From the NCBI RefSeq assembly GCF_000332095.2, contig NZ_KI913951.1, forward strand, positions 32,497 to 96,496: a DNA stretch of 64,000 nucleotides. Reading direction: 5' to 3'. The translations under genes and the position numbers were made by a program. The notes beneath the pieces were generated by a model. It was not told the origin of the DNA. It was given only the letters and a program-made list of their open reading frames with translations, and made no database searches. Position 1 is the stretch's first letter. Every line of letters starts with the position of its first letter. Shown here piece by piece: positions 45,721-56,070 of the stretch. Source of the stretch: Leptolyngbya sp. PCC 6406. Lineage in GTDB: Bacteria > Cyanobacteriota > Cyanobacteriia > Phormidesmidales > Phormidesmidaceae.

Positions 45721-45765
45721 ATTACCTCCTAACGGATTACCTCCTAACGGATTACCTCCTAACGG
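45721..45765 (-). repeat. Triple 15-bp repeat carrying ribosome-binding sites
   Basis: GATTACCTCCTAACG is repeated three times without interruption. On the - strand each unit holds an AGGAGGT Shine-Dalgarno core. The most upstream unit also encodes the last codons and stop of the VirB10-like gene, and the unit nearest 45716 is correctly spaced for the next start. Confidence 0.85.
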
Positions 45766-46270
45766 TCAAAAAGCCATTGACAAAGACCTGTAGATTTTCG
45801 GCATCCTCCACCACCAGAACAGGCTCAGTTTCGTCTTCACCCAGGGAAGCCTCCGCTTCTGCCAGCAACAGGTCAGAGGATGCGCCAAAGAAGCCTTCCA
45901 GCGCTGCCCCCAAAACGTTCGTTCGCCCCTGGCGGACGACGGTCGTGCTGGAGGTGGTAGTGCCTGACCCCGCAGTGCCAGCGGTGGTCTGAAGGATGTC
46001 ATCGGCGTTGAGGCTGCTGCCTATCTGTGCCAGAGCAGAGGCGACACCGACCCGTAGGATGCCTCCACCATCAACGCCGGTGCGGCCCCCCTGGCGACGG
46101 GCGATCAGCGCCCCGCCATTGTTGCCGCGAATGATCAGGGTGTCCGGGGTGATGGGTTCCTGCTGCACCTGGCCGCTGGCATCCTCGTAGATGACCGCCA
46201 CCACGGTCTGCTGAATCGCCAGGGAATTATTGTCGATGTCAGTGATATCTTGGCTGAGTTTAGAGTGAAA
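45752..46270 (-). pseudogene. C-terminal fragment of VirB10/TrbI-like gene
   Basis: The frame encodes LAIQQTVVAVIYEDASG, TLIIRGNNGGALIARRQGG, a Ser/Thr/Gly linker and PVLVVEDAENLQVFVNGFLT, matching the C-terminal beta-barrel region of VirB10/TrbI channel proteins, including the final VFV pattern. The N-terminal cytoplasmic and membrane part is missing; an in-frame stop precedes 46270, and the second IS66 copy begins 50 bp further. A GTG at 46204 could start a short product, but a working channel component is unlikely. Confidence 0.6.
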
Positions 46271-46319
46271 TCAAAGTGTCTTGTTGTGGAAAACTTCAGT
46301 GACAAGGCGACCAGGAAAT

Positions 46320-47898
46320 GTAATTAGTCACCGCAACAAGAGGGGGCTATTGCGAATGAGGGGAAAATCGGTAAAGTAAGAGTCATGACGATTCAGCCGC
46401 CCTCAGACCTGAACCTGCCGGAGATCGCCCCCGAAGAGCAAGGGGCGAGGTATTGGTATGAGCGCTACTGCGAGCAATGCTCAGAGACTGAGCGCCTCAA
46501 GCAACGGGTGAAAGAGCTAGAGGAACAGTTCGAGACGTTGGGCGAGAAGCTCAAGAAAGTGACCGGGCGCACCAGTGAAACGAGCTCTCAGCCGCCCTCT
46601 GCTGATGGCCCAAAGAAACCGAACCGGGATAAACGCAAGCCCCAACGCAAACGAGGCCCCAAATACAACCACCCCGGTACGACGCGCAATGGCTTTGGTT
46701 GGATTGATCACACCATATTGCTCGACGTGGAGAAATGCCCTGTCTGCGGCGGTGCCGTCGAGCGCCAACCCCAGGGGACAAAACGCCAGCAAGTAGCTGA
46801 ACTGGTGCCAGACCTCGTCGAGATTTGGGATTACGAGCGCCCGTTGTATCGGTGTCCGGCCTGCGGGTGGCAAGGCCACCAGGAGTTGCCTCTGGGGTGC
46901 CGGGAGGGGTTTAGCTATGGCGGACGGTTGAGTAGTGTGGTGGGCTGGTTGGGGTATGGGGGCAACCTATCCTGGTCAAAACAGCGTTATGTCGTCGAGA
47001 GCATCTTCGGTGTTCCGATGTCTCAGGGGAGTTTAGCAAAGCTGCATCAGTGGTTTTGTGAGGCTCTGCAACCTGCCTATGAGCAATGGTGGAGCTGGAT
47101 TCAACAACCGGGGGTGCGCTGTGTCGATGAGACCAGCTATCGCTTGAACGGGGTGAACCATTGGATTTGGATCGCCACCGCCCCGGAGTGCTGCGCCCTG
47201 TTCTTTGCCCCGACCCGCAGTTCAGCCGAAGTCAAGACACTTTTGGGCGAGGACTTCGCAGGCATTCTCAGCAGCGATTGCTGGTCGGCCTATGGGCCGC
47301 AATCTGCGGTCGCCAAACAGAAATGCTGGGCTCACCTGGAGCGGGAGCTAAAGGCGTTAACCACATCTCGGTTCTCAGAAAACCGGGAATTCGCCCACCG
47401 GATCTTCCCCATTATCTACACCGCTCGCCAAGCCCACCGGGACTATCATCAGGGGCAGCTCAGTCGGGCTGAACTCCAGGCTCTGCGGCCCATCATTGAG
47501 GCGGAGTTAGCCTATGTCCTAGAGCATCCTCTCCACGGACGCTGGGCTGCGGATGCCCAAGGGTTGGCGAATCGGTTTCGGCGGCATTGGGCAGACTGGT
47601 TCACATTTCTTTCCCAGCCTGAGGTCAAACCGGACAACAATGATGCAGAACGGGGTCTACGGCCCGTGGTGATTCATCGCAAAGTCAGTGGCGGTGCCCG
47701 CAGTGATTGGGGCGCTCAGTTAGTGGCGATGATGTTCAGTTTTCTTGAATCCATGCGTCGTCAGGGTAAAAACGCCGTAGACCACCTCTTTGAGCTCATC
47801 GCCTCATCGGGGTGCTCCCCTCCTGCTCTCTTACCGGGATAATCCTGGGTCTCTGGAGGCTTTCTCATTAAGCCTCTCCTATTGCGGTGACTAATTAC
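46320..47898 (+). mobile_element. IS66-family insertion sequence, copy 2 (1579 bp)
   Basis: Same length, ends and coding content as the copy at 252-1830. Its own target duplication is CAGGAAAT (46312-46319 and 47899-47906). It landed in non-coding or already degraded DNA beside the VirB10 fragment. Confidence 0.95.
46385..47842 (+). CDS. tnpC: IS66-family transposase (copy 2)
   Basis: The 485-residue protein is the same as that of the transposase at 317-1774: zinc-binding-like CPVCGG/CPACGW, VDETSYRL, SSDCWSAYG and DNNDAERGLRP. It is intact, so either copy could supply transposase for both. Confidence 0.95.
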   Translation: MTIQPPSDLNLPEIAPEEQGARYWYERYCEQCSETERLKQRVKELEEQFETLGEKLKKVTGRTSETSSQPPSADGPKKPNRDKRKPQRKRGPKYNHPGTTRNGFGWIDHTILLDVEKCPVCGGAVERQPQGTKRQQVAELVPDLVEIWDYERPLYRCPACGWQGHQELPLGCREGFSYGGRLSSVVGWLGYGGNLSWSKQRYVVESIFGVPMSQGSLAKLHQWFCEALQPAYEQWWSWIQQPGVRCVDETSYRLNGVNHWIWIATAPECCALFFAPTRSSAEVKTLLGEDFAGILSSDCWSAYGPQSAVAKQKCWAHLERELKALTTSRFSENREFAHRIFPIIYTARQAHRDYHQGQLSRAELQALRPIIEAELAYVLEHPLHGRWAADAQGLANRFRRHWADWFTFLSQPEVKPDNNDAERGLRPVVIHRKVSGGARSDWGAQLVAMMFSFLESMRRQGKNAVDHLFELIASSGCSPPALLPG

Positions 47899-48337
47899 CA
47901 GGAAATTTCTTAGGATGGCATAGGCTCTTTCTGGGGTGTGCTGAGCGTTGCTGAACAAGGATCCTTCTATCTATAAACTCCTAGAGGACGGCACGCTTCC
48001 CATGTGCAATAGCAGCAAAAGGCACTGACAGTAATCCGGACACTTTTTTGGGCAAGTGCTGAAACCCTTGATTTCTCGTTGACTGAGCTGCTGTGGAAGA
48101 GGCATGAAACTCGCATTCTACCGTTGCCCATCCAAAACTGTCCGGAGTGTTGACTGAGAATCAATTTTTAATGGACATCCCGAAAAATCCAAGTCTTATT
48201 GAGAATAGTGACGAGTTTTCAGGGAGTTTCAGCTCCATTTTTTCGCAACTAGGCAATTACTAGGTAATTAATCGAGGTGGCCTAATGATAGACTTATGAA
48301 GTTATTGGTACCATTGTAGAGTAAAGAGGAGCTAGTT
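47899..48337. other. Intergenic region with imperfect inverted repeats
   Basis: No gene is supported. CTGACAGTAATCCGGACA (from about 48025) and TGTCCGGAGTGTTGACTGA (to about 48157) are imperfectly inverted around 130 bp of non-coding DNA, as in a degenerate MITE. AT content rises toward 48337, where the promoter of the OLD-like gene should lie; GAGGAGC precedes its ATG. Confidence 0.35.
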
Positions 48338-51037
48338 ATGCATCTGAAGACGGTCTTTATTCGTTTCTATAAATCTTTCAATGACGACTTCATACGAAAA
48401 AATGATAGCAGAGTAAGGCCAAAATCTTGGGAACTTATAAATCAAGTTTTCCATCCATATATTGAAGTTCCTATAGAGCCCAAGATAACGACTATTGTTG
48501 GGGCTAATGAATCGGGTAAATCTCACTTATTAAGCGCAATAGAGAAGGCCATATCTGGCGAAAAAATAAAGCGTAGTGACTTTTGTAGGTACTCCACTTT
48601 TTTCACGGTTAAGAAAAACGAGTTGAAATATCCGGACTTTGGCCTTGAATGGGCCGCATTATCTGACTCTGAAAGGGGGAAAGTGCGAGAATTGGCAAGT
48701 ATTCCTGAGAGTATAAGCTTCGATGAATTTTTAATCTTTCGACAAAACATTAATGAACTCTCTGTGTATTTGTCTGATAAAGGCAAATATACTAAGTATA
48801 AAATTGAAAATCATAGAAATGACACTATTCAAGAATTGCTGCCTGAGGTTATTAAGATAGCCTCTAATATAGCTTTGCCTTCGAGTGTGCCTATTAAAAA
48901 GCTGGTTGAATTAGGGCAATCTGATTACTTTGGTAGTAGAAAGTTTGAATTGCTAGATCGTAAGCAAAGAAACGAAATTGTAGACACTCTTGATGTTTTC
49001 GGCGACAATCCAGATCTAATTACGAAAGCACGTAATCTTTTGGGATATCTATCTGAAGAGATAGATAATGTAGCTGTTGATTCATTAAAGTCGATTGTCG
49101 CTGCAATTGATGAAAATAAACTCAGTGATGAAGAAAAAGGAATGAGGGAGGCAGAGTTCAGTTTAGCATACAAGCTTATTTGTAAAATTGCTCAGGTTGA
49201 CACTGATGCTCTTCTCGATTTAGCAGAAGCCGTAAAAGACGGCATGCAAGGTTATGCAAATGGAATTCTTGAGAAGATAAATCGACAGCTAGCTGTAAAT
49301 CTTAATTTTCCGAACTTTTGGGCTCAGGACAGAAATTTTTCTCTTAAGGTCATGGCTAGAGACTATGATCTGGTTTTTACTATTACGGATAGAACAGGAA
49401 CAGAGTATTCTTTTGATGAACGAAGTCAGGGACTGCGATTTTTCCTGAGTTACTATATACAGTATCGTGCTCATCAGCCACATTTGAGTAAGTCTGAAAT
49501 CCTATTAATGGACGAGCCAGATGCTTATCTTTCAAGTCAGGCTCAGCAAGACTTATTGAAGGTTTTTGATCTCTTCTCAAGTCCGTCACCTGGTTCACAT
49601 CTTACAAAACCTATTCAAGTGATCTATGTGACACACTCCCCCTTTCTGATTGATAAGAACCATGCTGAACGTATCCGAGTTTTGAAAAAAGGAAATGAGG
49701 ATGAAGGTACAAGAGTTGTTAGAGATGCAGCAAAAAATCATTATGAGCCTCTCCGATCTTCTATTGGTGCTTATGTTGGTGAAACTGCATTTATTGGTAA
49801 TTGCAACTTAATGGTAGAAGGACTTTCTGATCAGATTTTGATTGCCGGAGCTACGACTTACTTAAGATCTATAGGGACACCAAATTTAGAGACGCTAGAT
49901 CTAAATCAAGTGACTATTGTTCCTGCTGGATCTGCATCACACATACCGTATTTGGTTTACTTAGCGCGAGGAAGGGATGTTGAACAACCAGCAGTCATTG
50001 TTCTTTTAGATAGTGATAAAAGTGGTGATGATGCAAAAAAGCATTTATTCGGGAAGGGCGGTCAGCACAGAAGACCACTTCTCAAAAAAGAATTTGTTTT
50101 CCAAATTGCCGAGTTGAAGGATGCTGATTTTTTCTCGGGTTGTTCTAACTTAGAATTTGAAATTGAAGATCTTGTACCACTTCCAATTTGTGTACAAGCG
50201 GCAAAGTTATATCTAAGAGAATTCCTTGGATCTGACGAAAACGATCTTGAATTTTTGACAGAAGATGCTGTAACGAATAAGTTTTCTGGGAAAACTGTTC
50301 TTGACACTATAAAAGATCTTCTTTCAGATTTCCCAGACAGGGATCTAACTATTAACAAGGTTGGGTTCTCCAGGAACGTTGTTAGAGTTGTTTCTGATTG
50401 GTCAAAGAAGAAAGGAATTTCTCCGTATGAGGAAGATTCTATTAATAAGTTTGAGTGTAATTTTAAGCTTTTATTTAAACAGTTGAACATGATGCAAAGG
50501 CGTGCCCAACAAAAGCTAAGCGATGAAAAGCTATCTCAAAAAGTCGAAAGGTTAAAAGGGAATTTTAATGCGATGCATCCTATTTCCGCTCGACGAGAAG
50601 ATGGAATTATTCTTCTAGATGAAATTGATGCAATCTTAGATAATAATGTTAAAAATGAGTCGGTACAGGAAATAGAAGCAATTAGAAATGCTATTAAAAA
50701 TCTTCGTCGTGACTACAAGCTTGATGAAGATATGAATAAATCAATCGATGACTATGTCGGCTTTCAAAGAGGTCTGGAAAGAGTTAAGTATGCAGGTTTA
50801 TTATCTAGCCAGGAAGAGGATTTAGTTATGCCTCAACCGTTAAGTGAAGTCGAAGATAGTGACATATTTATTGAAAATCCGAAATCTGATGATGATTCAA
50901 AAGTGAAGGTTCCTCTTAGGCAACCTCCAAAGCAGAAAAATCAAGAAGGGAGTAATGGAGATGTAAGTCAAGGAGATATTCATGAAAAAGATATTAAAAA
51001 AACGCCTTTGATGAAGCAAAAGAGAAAAGATAATTAG
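48338..51037 (+). CDS. OLD-like AAA ATPase/TOPRIM nuclease
   Basis: The 899-residue protein has an ABC-type ATPase half with Walker A GANESGKS (55-62) and Walker B EILLMDEPDAYLSS near residue 388, then VIYVTHSPFLID (switch His). A TOPRIM domain follows: NLMVEGLSDQILIAGA with the metal-binding Glu, and VIVLLDSDKSGDD with the Asp pair near 555. This is the OLD/GajA layout of DNA-cleaving anti-phage proteins. No UvrD-like partner (GajB) or AriB-like gene is next to it, so it is best called a stand-alone OLD-like nuclease. A C-terminal helical extension (about 700-899) is unrecognised. AT-rich DNA and broken flanks point to transfer. Confidence 0.85.
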   Translation: MHLKTVFIRFYKSFNDDFIRKNDSRVRPKSWELINQVFHPYIEVPIEPKITTIVGANESGKSHLLSAIEKAISGEKIKRSDFCRYSTFFTVKKNELKYPDFGLEWAALSDSERGKVRELASIPESISFDEFLIFRQNINELSVYLSDKGKYTKYKIENHRNDTIQELLPEVIKIASNIALPSSVPIKKLVELGQSDYFGSRKFELLDRKQRNEIVDTLDVFGDNPDLITKARNLLGYLSEEIDNVAVDSLKSIVAAIDENKLSDEEKGMREAEFSLAYKLICKIAQVDTDALLDLAEAVKDGMQGYANGILEKINRQLAVNLNFPNFWAQDRNFSLKVMARDYDLVFTITDRTGTEYSFDERSQGLRFFLSYYIQYRAHQPHLSKSEILLMDEPDAYLSSQAQQDLLKVFDLFSSPSPGSHLTKPIQVIYVTHSPFLIDKNHAERIRVLKKGNEDEGTRVVRDAAKNHYEPLRSSIGAYVGETAFIGNCNLMVEGLSDQILIAGATTYLRSIGTPNLETLDLNQVTIVPAGSASHIPYLVYLARGRDVEQPAVIVLLDSDKSGDDAKKHLFGKGGQHRRPLLKKEFVFQIAELKDADFFSGCSNLEFEIEDLVPLPICVQAAKLYLREFLGSDENDLEFLTEDAVTNKFSGKTVLDTIKDLLSDFPDRDLTINKVGFSRNVVRVVSDWSKKKGISPYEEDSINKFECNFKLLFKQLNMMQRRAQQKLSDEKLSQKVERLKGNFNAMHPISARREDGIILLDEIDAILDNNVKNESVQEIEAIRNAIKNLRRDYKLDEDMNKSIDDYVGFQRGLERVKYAGLLSSQEEDLVMPQPLSEVEDSDIFIENPKSDDDSKVKVPLRQPPKQKNQEGSNGDVSQGDIHEKDIKKTPLMKQKRKDN

Positions 51038-51062
51038 ACCTAATTGTAGCGTCAGGTTCAGA

Positions 51063-51371
51063 AATTTTAAGAGATGGAAAGACCAGTCCGGCAGACCCGA
51101 AAAGCAGGTGGGTAAGCTGTTGGAAGAGGCAAAGTTGTCTGAGGCCATCATGGCTAATACGGAAACCGCTTCCCCCGTGCCATCGGCTCCGGAACTGACT
51201 CAGGAAGCGAAAGGGCAAACGGCTAAAGAACTGGAACGCCTGGATTACCGGCAAACCCTCGACAGTCTACGGGAAACGGCGGATGCCCTGCCAGAGAGAT
51301 CGCGAGCAACTCTGCTGAGTGCTATTTAGCAGGCGGATGCGCAGCTGAGTGGCGAGGCGACCCCAGAGAGA
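51063..51371 (+). pseudogene. Shortened duplicate of a helicase-gene segment
   Basis: The stretch repeats 54300-54917 of the downstream helicase gene (KQVGKLLEEAKLSEAIMA, then TASPVPSAPELTQEA and YRQTLDSLRETADALPERSR) but lacks about 300 bp in the middle and has an in-frame stop near 51327. The repeat runs up to the point where the helicase fragment begins, marking a recombination junction. Confidence 0.7.
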
Positions 51372-51375
51372 TCGG

Positions 51376-54300
51376 AGGCTTTTCGCCAGTCTGGAGCGGG
51401 GTGAGAAGCCCATTCTGGCAGTTTCCAATACCATGGGCAGCTTTATCGACAACTATGCCAAGGACAATGACCTCAACCCAGGGGATGAGGTAGAGGCTAA
51501 CTTCAGTGACATCCTGACCCGTTACCTGGAGCGCAGCCGGGATGTGGTGGAGACGGATTATGACGGCACTCAAACGCGACGGCGACTGACCGACGAAGAA
51601 CTCGGACCGCAGGCCGTTGAAGCCTTTGACCGGGCCAAGGAACTGATCCAGGAGACCAACCTGAGCTTTCCCGTGTCTCCCATCGATACCATCAAGCAGA
51701 AGGTAGAGGCCGCTGGCTATACCTTTGGTGAGATTACCGGGCGCACTGCCCGCTTGGACTACAGCGGTAACGGGAATCCGACCTATGAGCGTCGCTCCAG
51801 CTACGAAACCAGTAAAGCGGCCAAGGTAGAAATGACCGATAGCTTTAACAGTGGCCGAACGGATGTGCTGCTACTGAATCGCTCTGGCTCCACGGGCATC
51901 AGCCTTCACGCCTCGGAAAAGTTTACGGACCAACGGCAGCGCCACATGATTGTGGGTCAGGCGGAGCGCAACGTGAACGACTTCATGCAGACCCTAGGCC
52001 GTGCCCACCGCACTGGGCAGGTGGTGCCACCCAAGATTTCTTTGCTGATGGGGGACACGCCAGATGAAAAGCGTCCAGCGGCCCTGCTAGAACGCAAGAT
52101 GTCTAGCCTCAATGCCAACACCATCGCCGACAAGAATGCAGGCTTTGATACCTCTGAAATTCCCGACTTTTTCAACCAGTATGGGGATGCCGTTGTTGAG
52201 CAGCTCCTGAGCGAATATCCCGAAATCAACGCCAAGCTGGATTACCCGATCACCGTGTCCCCTGAAGGGGTCGGCAGTGTCGAGGAGGCTACTGAGGGGG
52301 CGATCGCCAAGGTGACCGGGCGATTGCCCCTGCTGACGGTGAAAGAACAGGAAGCGTTCTACAACGCTCTGGAGAGTGAATACACGTCTTTTGTGGATCA
52401 GCAAAAAGCCTTGGGGAATAACGTTCTGGAGGCAGAAGCGGTAGACCTGGATGCCCGTTCCCTGGCCCAGGCACAAGTGATTCCGAGGAAAGATGGTGTC
52501 TCTTCTGCGTTTGGCTCCGGGGTCAGCGTGGAGATCATGGATGTGAAGGCCCAGAGTCATGCCAAGACTCAGCTAGAGGTGATCAACGAAGTGCGGGACA
52601 ACCTGGGGCTCGATGCCGTGGATGCGGTGGAGGCGCACGACTCAGCAGCCGTGGATGAAGTGTCCCAAGGCTATTCCACGCAACTGCTAGAGAAGGCGAC
52701 TCAGGCCGCTGAGGTGTATCTGGCGGAGCAGTCTGCCCAGGCGCGGCGAAAGACCGCTGATCCAGAGCAACAGCAGTCCATGATCAATCGAGCAACCAAG
52801 CGCCTGGATAGGCAAAAAACCCAGCTTACTCAACTCAATCGGTTGCGGCTGGGGCAGACCGTCCGGCTGGATACGGGGTCGGGTCGCATCTTCTACGGTG
52901 CCGTGAGCAGCATCACCAAACGGGGCGAATCCCTGGAGACAACCCTGAGCAAGGGGGCTCAGTCTGAAGCCTCAGACGATGCCGATAGCCTGGGAGCGAC
53001 CAATCCGGTGGCTCCATCCAAGTGGGAAATCAACGTGTCCCTGGCGGATTCTGCCCGAGAGCTGCCCCTGCCGCTCTCCAAGGTCAATACGAAGGGGATG
53101 GGCAGTGTAGACCTCACCCCAGTCAAAAAGACTCTCCTGGGGAAAGGTGTGATGGCGCAGTTTGACGAACGACAGACGGGGCAGCGAGAGGTGCGCCAAG
53201 CCTTTCGCGGTAATCTGCTCCGGGCCGCTGAAAAATATGGTCGTCAGGGTAGCGTCATTAACGCCACCGTCTCCGGGGGTGGGGTTGAACCCATGCTGAT
53301 GCTGCCCCAGGGCTATGACGTGCAGCGCGATATCCAGGAGGCTCCGGTGACTCTACCTGCGGCCAGAAATATCCGGCAGTTTATGGAAATCACGGACAAC
53401 CAGGGCATTGTCAAAACCGCTGATGAGCAGATCACCCTCAAAGCTGCGCCCAACGATGAGAATTTCTTGCTCCAGACCGGGAAGAAGCAAAAAGATGTCT
53501 TTCTGGATGAAGGACTGATGCAGACGATTGGCGATGAGTTCTACTCAGTCAGCGATCGCATGGAGGTGATGATTCCAGCGGATCGCTTAGGGGAGGTCGC
53601 CCACTATATCCAGGCGGGGCGCAACCAGCAGCTAGAGGCCACGACCCACCTGGACCAGGCGCGGGAGCTGGTGGGAGACAAACTCCCAGAGTTCTCTTGG
53701 TCCGCGTCCGTTGATGAGGTGGTGGAGCAGGCGGGGATAGCCCCTGCTGTTGATCTGTCCAACCTGGATGCCGTCCGTGAGGGGCTAGAAACTGTCTTGC
53801 AGCAGGAGACTGATCCGACTGGAACCGCTGAAGAAGTGAGTTCCGATTCTAATCCCAGTGCTCACGATGCCTTTGAGGCGAGTCCAGTTCCTCCTCAACC
53901 GTCCGGTGCTGATTTAGCGGCAAAGGTGCAGCAGGCTAAGGATCTGGCCAATGATGGCATGATGATGACGTTTCAGGTGGATGTAGACCTGAATACCCCT
54001 GACCTGGAAACCAATCTGGACATAGGGGCAGACGGTCAGCCACGATTTGACCTGTTCGACCCCGATGACATTCGCCTGGAGAACGGTACGGCCCAGGTTC
54101 AAGTGGGTGTCGATGCCAGTGGGGAGACCCTGGCAGACGTGTGGGCCGAGATTCCCCATGCTGAGACACAGCTAGAAACTGCGATCGCGCAGGCCCAACC
54201 CCTCAGAGCAGCCCTGGAAGCGAAGTTTCAGGGAGTGGCCCTGGAGGCTGAACCGGAGCCGGAGCCGGAGCCTGAACCGGAGGCTGCACGGATTGGGGGG

Positions 54301-55554
54301 TGGAAAGCCCAGTCCGGCAGACCCGAAAAGCAGGTGGGCAAGCTATTGGAAGCGGCAGGGCTGTCTGAGGCCATCATGGCGGACGACGAGTTTTATCTCA
54401 AGGTCGAGAACCAGCCCTTTATCCCCCTCAGCATTGAGCGTCAAGATAATCGGCTGATGCTCTACCACACCCTGGTTGAGAACGGAGATGCCTACCTTGA
54501 CTCTGAAATGGTCTTTAACCTATCGGAGGAGGGCTCCTTGGCGTTGGCCGAAACAGCCGTGCATGGCCCTAGGGGTGAAGTGCGCGGATTAGATCGCAGC
54601 TACGCCAATATGTTTGCCAAAAATTTGAGGGCGCAAGGCTTTGCTGAGGCAGCTCAACGGCAGCAGCAGTCCACGAGAACTTCAGCGGATACCAAGGCTG
54701 CTAGAACGGAAACCGCTTCCCCAGTGACACCGGCTTCGGAACCGAATCAGGAAGCGCAAGGGCCAACGGTGAGAGAACCGGAACCCCTGGATTATCGGCA
54801 AACCCTCGACAGTCTACGGGCAACGGCGGATGCCCTGCCAGAGAGATCGCGAGCAACTCTGCTGAGTGCCATTCAGCAGGCGGATGCACAACTGAATGGC
54901 GAGGCGACTCCAGAGAGCCCGGAGTTGATGCCCGATGCCAGGGGCGGGAATGAAGTCCTTCAGGCGGCGATCGCCCAGCAAGACCCTGAACTGAATGACC
55001 AGATGGTGCAGGGGGCTGGAACGGGAGTCCCCAGTGTGGAGGAGTTCCGCGACTGGTATCGCAAGGCCAGTGTCATGGGCAAATCTGAAGCCGTCCTGGG
55101 GCAGATTGCCAATGCGGGGCGGCAGGCCAAGGTGGGCACCCTGCCCGCCGATGGCTATGATGCCGATGCCATGCAGGCTCACCTACAGGGATACGATCAT
55201 CAAGCCGCGATCGCGGCTGACATCATGCCCAATGCGGATCGGTTTCTGGCATCAGCCCAGGCAGCGGGGATTGTCCAGGAAACGACCACGGGGGCGATCG
55301 CTGAGGGTAAAACCTACCGGGTCACTCTCGCTGAGGGTGAAATGAGCATCCACAATAAGCAGACCGGGGGGAAGCTGGCTTTCCGGGAAGACGGCATCAC
55401 CTCAGTGCAGGGCATGACCGAGGCGGATCGCGATCGCTGGCAACGCTTGGGTCAAAAGAGCGCCGATGAGCTGAAACACCAAATTGCTCAGCGGCAACAG
55501 CGGCGGCAACCGTCCCTATCCCGCCTATCTCAGCCGGAGCCAGAGATGGCTTAG
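51376..55554 (+). pseudogene. 3' part of a giant Strawberry-notch-like helicase gene
   Basis: Readable from GEKPILAVSNTMGSFIDNYA, the sequence contains a helicase C-terminal half (SSYETSKAAKVEMTDSFNSG, LLLNRSGSTGISLHASEKF, QRHMIVGQAERNVNDFMQTL, GRAHRTGQV), the Strawberry-notch-type SF2 signature. About 1100 further residues of plasmid-specific sequence follow, with an EPEPEPE linker. The ATPase N-terminal half with Walker A/B is absent, so although a GTG start at 51349 would give 1401 residues, the product could not hydrolyse ATP. Intact homologues are large helicase/methylase-associated proteins of plasmids and phages. Its loss may have cost the plasmid a transfer or replication function. 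Confidence 0.75.
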
Positions 55555-55907
55555 CTGATCCAGTACAGCCCTCGGACAAGGCAATAGGTGACCAAGGCTC
55601 CCAGGGCTAAGGCCAAGGCCGCAATGCTGATCCAGGTTGACTGGAGTCCTTGTTGGCGGGTCTCTTGCACCTGGGTGGCGACCAGCCGGAGAAAGGGCAC
55701 CGCCAGGATCAGGAGTGGGATGGCTGAGAGAAATGCGATCGCAGCCCATTGCCCCGGTGGGGTCACCTGCTGAGCGGCTAACTGGGCAATCAAGGCTCTG
55801 ACCTGTGCCTTCCGGGGCAAGATGAGGAACACCAGTCCCACCACCAAGAGATAGCGGCTATCCACAAAAATCTGTTTCTTGACCGGGTGCCTGACCATGG
55901 CGGGCAA
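55551..55907 (-). CDS. Small membrane protein
   Basis: The 118-residue protein has three hydrophobic helices (YLLVVGLVFLILP, IAFLSAIPLLILAVPFL, ISIAALALALGALVTYCLV). It is convergent with the helicase fragment and overlaps its stop by 4 bp. No family is recognised; it could be a backbone gene. Confidence 0.5.
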   Translation of the reverse strand: MPAMVRHPVKKQIFVDSRYLLVVGLVFLILPRKAQVRALIAQLAAQQVTPPGQWAAIAFLSAIPLLILAVPFLRLVATQVQETRQQGLQSTWISIAALALALGALVTYCLVRGLYWIS

Positions 55908-56070
55908 CTGTAGACGGCAGGGTTTTGCTACCGTGACGCTATCAGAGTCTTCTGGTCACAGCGACAGCCAAAAGATAGAAGTGGTGGGTATGAAGAGCCG
56001 CTGTCCATAAACTGTATGTCTGCCTGTTGGGGGCTAAACTTCGGGGGGCACATCATTGAGGTCAATTCGG

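Noticed and set aside
252..47898. The two identical IS66 copies as ends of a composite transposon or cointegrate carrying rep and parAB
   Set aside because: Each copy is flanked by its own matching 8-bp duplication (CATTCTCT and CAGGAAAT), so both are independent simple insertions. They could still recombine, but they did not build this segment.
48338..51037. Gabija GajA
   Set aside because: ATPase and TOPRIM architecture fit, but no GajB-like UvrD helicase gene is adjacent; the next gene is a broken Strawberry-notch-like helicase of another type.
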